DNA from: Zonotrichia leucophrys gambelii | Taxonomy: Eukaryota > Chordata > Aves > Passeriformes > Passerellidae | Reading direction: 5' to 3' | Assembly: GCF_028769735.1 (NCBI RefSeq) | Contig: NC_088171.1 | Location: forward strand, 69,767,216 to 69,831,215 | DNA: 64,000 nt | Shown: in pieces, positions 61,561 to 64,000 of the stretch | Layout: the number at the start of each line of letters is the position of its first letter | Numbering within the stretch: position 1 is the first letter of the stretch | Position numbers and translations under genes: made by a program | Notes under the pieces: model-generated | What the model was told of the DNA's origin: nothing | Seen by the model: the letters and a program-made list of their open reading frames with translations, nothing else | Database searches by the model: none

Positions 61561-63210
61561 TTTAAACTGAAAGCAGAATATAGTTCACCAATTGTAAGAG
61601 AACTGTTGAGAGCAGATAAAAAAGACATTACACCTCAGACAGAGGCTACCGAATCTCCAGGGAAAGAACCTGCTCCCTTTTGCTTAGTTATGGAATCACG
61701 GTGCTTTCGGGCCCTTGCAATGCAAAGTAAGGTGCAACCACTTAAAGCTCACTCAGGGTGTCATTGAGGTTTGCATCAGTTCAGTAAATCCAAACTATGT
61801 GGGAAGGTGGAGGAGGAGGAGGAAGGGATTTAGGCAAAACTGCGGCAGCTCCCTCCTACAATGAAGCACCCAACCACAAGCAAGTCTGTCTAATGTAGAT
61901 ATCTATTTGCACAAAGAGTGAATGTCCTCAATATAGTGTGAAGCACTAAACCTGTCCCACCACACCCTTTTTACACATTACCCAGTGGTCAGCCCAGAAA
62001 AGGGCTGCTCAGACCTGCAGGCTTGGCTTTACTGCAGTACACACCTGGCATGAGGTGTGACCCACACTCTGCATTCACCCGGCTGGCTCACACATCATGT
62101 TCTTTTCATGTTTATTAGATGGGTCAGATGCTTGTGTCTTGCATCAGCATCTGATGCACACTGCAGCCTTCTTGGAATAGCCATCAATTTTCAACCAAAG
62201 AAGTTTTAAATCACCTGCCATTTGTCAGACTGTTTCCCACCACTTAGCACAAAACATTTTGATGGATAGGGAATGGTGGACTGTCTCTCCAGTGAATGTA
62301 CAAGAATTATGTGTTTTACATGGGAGATGGGAATTCTTTCCCTCAGACACACATGTGCAGCCCTGCTGGCTTTCTTGGAAGCTGCATACATACTTCTGAG
62401 CAAACAACCACCACATTACTTCTCTCATGCTCAGAGATTGTGCTAGGTTACTCCAGCAAGATTAATAGTGTGCCAAAAATAAGCAAGTGAACCCTCATTT
62501 AGGCAATTCAAACAACAGTATTTTGAATGTCCAGTCCCCAGACCTTTGTTTCAACCCTCACTTCAAATATTATAAAATCTGCATTTGTTAAAAACCACCA
62601 GAATTTGCTGGAGCAAGTAGCACAGGGAAGGCAGTGGCTGGGACATCTATGGCAATTGCCCTCTGGCTGCCAGATGGGCTCGCACCATGTGTGTGTGTCT
62701 GTCTGTCCCCAGTTTTAGGAAGCCCCTACTGCCCTTGTTACCACCAGAGCTCTAAAAATTTCTTCCACTAATCAAGCTGTGGGGACTTCATTTGTTTTTA
62801 AAGCAGAAGACCTCGTGCAGCTGCCAGCAGAGTCAAGGACCAAGGCACCAGTGCTGCAAAGTCATGACAGAGTTGGCAGCACTGAGCTACGGAGGGGCAC
62901 GGCTGCAATTTGAGGCTTGTTTCAAGAACCAACCTGTTTGCCATACAGAAAGGCTCCTGCCATTGTGAGAAATATCCTCATCCCATCTCCTAAACTGTAT
63001 TAAGCTACCAGGCTTCATATTTTTCATTCTAGCATAGACAGTAAAAAACCCCTCCTGAGAACAGGAAAATAGAGGGCAGAAGCAGACTGTGTGCCAGCCA
63101 TTCTTTCGTTTGGTCCCCACTCCATGGAAGAAAGGAAATGTTTTTTAAATTTTCAGCTCTGACCTACTAAGCCTCAGGGTCATGACCCCCATTTGGGAAA
63201 ATCTGCACTT
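61561..63210. other. Intergenic, nothing recognised
   Basis: No supportable exon or repeat. Confidence 0.45.
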
Positions 63211-63227
63211 TCTCCTCTTCCTCCTCC

Positions 63228-63258
<31 letters not shown>

Positions 63259-63270
63259 ACACACACACAC
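63211..63270. repeat. (CT)n(CA)n compound microsatellite
   Basis: A TCC/CT-rich start, then CT units with one GT interruption, passing into about seven CA units. Confidence 0.95.
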
Positions 63271-64000
63271 TTGCATGCCATGAAAACATTATCATAATGT
63301 CTGACAAAACAATGCCTGAAGATATGTGTCAAATGCAAGCATCCAAATAACAGAGCCAACAAAATATTAATTTCAATTTCAAACATTGGTTAATAAAAAA
63401 ACCAACCAAAAAGCTGCACATTTTTACTAGACAGGCAGTGCAGCATTACATAAATTGACTGAAAATGACTGAAAATGAAATAAAATGACAGCACCCAAGA
63501 GTAACCATTAATTCAGGTTTCTTTCCTTTCCAAGTCTTCATTCATTTTTCTTCCCCTTGACTAAATACTTGTATTTTTTCTTCTTTCTTTTAGATACTAT
63601 CTTTGGCTATTTCTTTACCTCTCTTTTCCATCTTTGCTTGCCTTTCCTCTCATTTTATGTGGAGCCTAACTCTGGGTTCCCCAAGGAGTTCATTCACAGT
63701 CAAATGTTTCTTAGTCAGCAAAACCTTCCACATCATCACGTTTTCAGTGCAGTTCCTCCAGCTTTCATTATACCCTTGGGCTAAGGACCATGTGAGCCCC
63801 CAGTCCAGGGAAAGGAAGTTCACTCTTCCTGCCGTCCATGACAGCTGCCTTCAAGCACCCCAGCTGGCTTTCTTGAGCCCAGAATGGGAAAACTCCAGTC
63901 TGGGTTCAGTCCATGAGCAAATTTCTTTCTCCTCTCAGACCTGCCATGTTGTTCAGAATTTCTGCCCTGGGTCCATTACTAGGGAGGCCCTGGTTATCAT
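63271..64000. other. Intergenic to window end, nothing recognised
   Basis: AT-rich DNA with a small perfect tandem repeat, two copies of TGACTGAAAA (63456-63475), and a pyrimidine-rich stretch 63570-63660. An open frame at 63557-63784 is Phe-rich from that composition and has no domain. Confidence 0.45.

Noticed and set aside
1..64000. Other forkhead genes (FOXQ1, FOXC1) expected in the neighbourhood
   Set aside because: The forkhead signature [10 protein letters not shown] appears only once, in FOXF2; the neighbours must lie outside the window.
1..64000. CRISPR arrays, operons or prokaryote-type defence systems
   Set aside because: The window is a vertebrate locus; the only regularly repeated units are microsatellites and small tandem duplications.

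Overview
This is vertebrate nuclear DNA, almost certainly from a bird. The exon-intron gene, the CpG-rich promoter and the low repeat load fit this. So do decayed CR1 LINEs, two of which carry the typical 3' end (a GGTCCCTTCCAAC block followed by ATTCTRTG-type ends). I see no mammalian Alu or L1-like sequence. The species cannot be determined from the sequence.

The only protein-coding gene I can support is FOXF2, a forkhead transcription factor, on the + strand. Its coding sequence joins 939-1950 and 5814-5980 (392 residues plus stop). A CpG-rich promoter/5' leader precedes it (window start to 938), with a GGGGCC-type repeat and three short upstream ORFs. The 3.86-kb intron carries GC-rich blocks and a long polypyrimidine tract. 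The 3' UTR ends near 6775 after two AATAAA signals and holds exact seed matches for miR-200 family, miR-141/200a, miR-182 and miR-130/301.

From about 6.8 kb to 64 kb I find no credible exon. In other vertebrates FOXF2 lies between FOXQ1 and FOXC1 in a conserved forkhead cluster, so this stretch is most simply the regulatory gap on the 3' side of FOXF2. It holds a CA/TA microsatellite (about 7.7 kb), opposed CTCF-like motifs (8.08 and 48.27 kb), three forward CR1 relics (24.74-26.14, 39.10-39.40 and 47.58-47.94 kb), one old reverse CR1 relic (57.6-58.1 kb), a MIR/CORE-SINE relic (55.66-55.78 kb), an old amniote-type repeat (10.25-10.35 kb) and simple repeats.

The least explained item is a gap-free 134-bp direct repeat pair, 44571-44704 and 49221-49354, about 74% identical by hand count. 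The first copy sits in a small CpG-rich patch and the second has lost almost all its CpGs. Several blocks look like conserved regulatory elements (about 9.4-9.7, 28.06-28.11, 36.3-36.5, 51.8-52.3 and 61.3-61.6 kb). That reading rests on retained CpGs, homeodomain-type motifs and inverted repeats, and needs cross-species alignment. I did not find a novel multi-gene system here.
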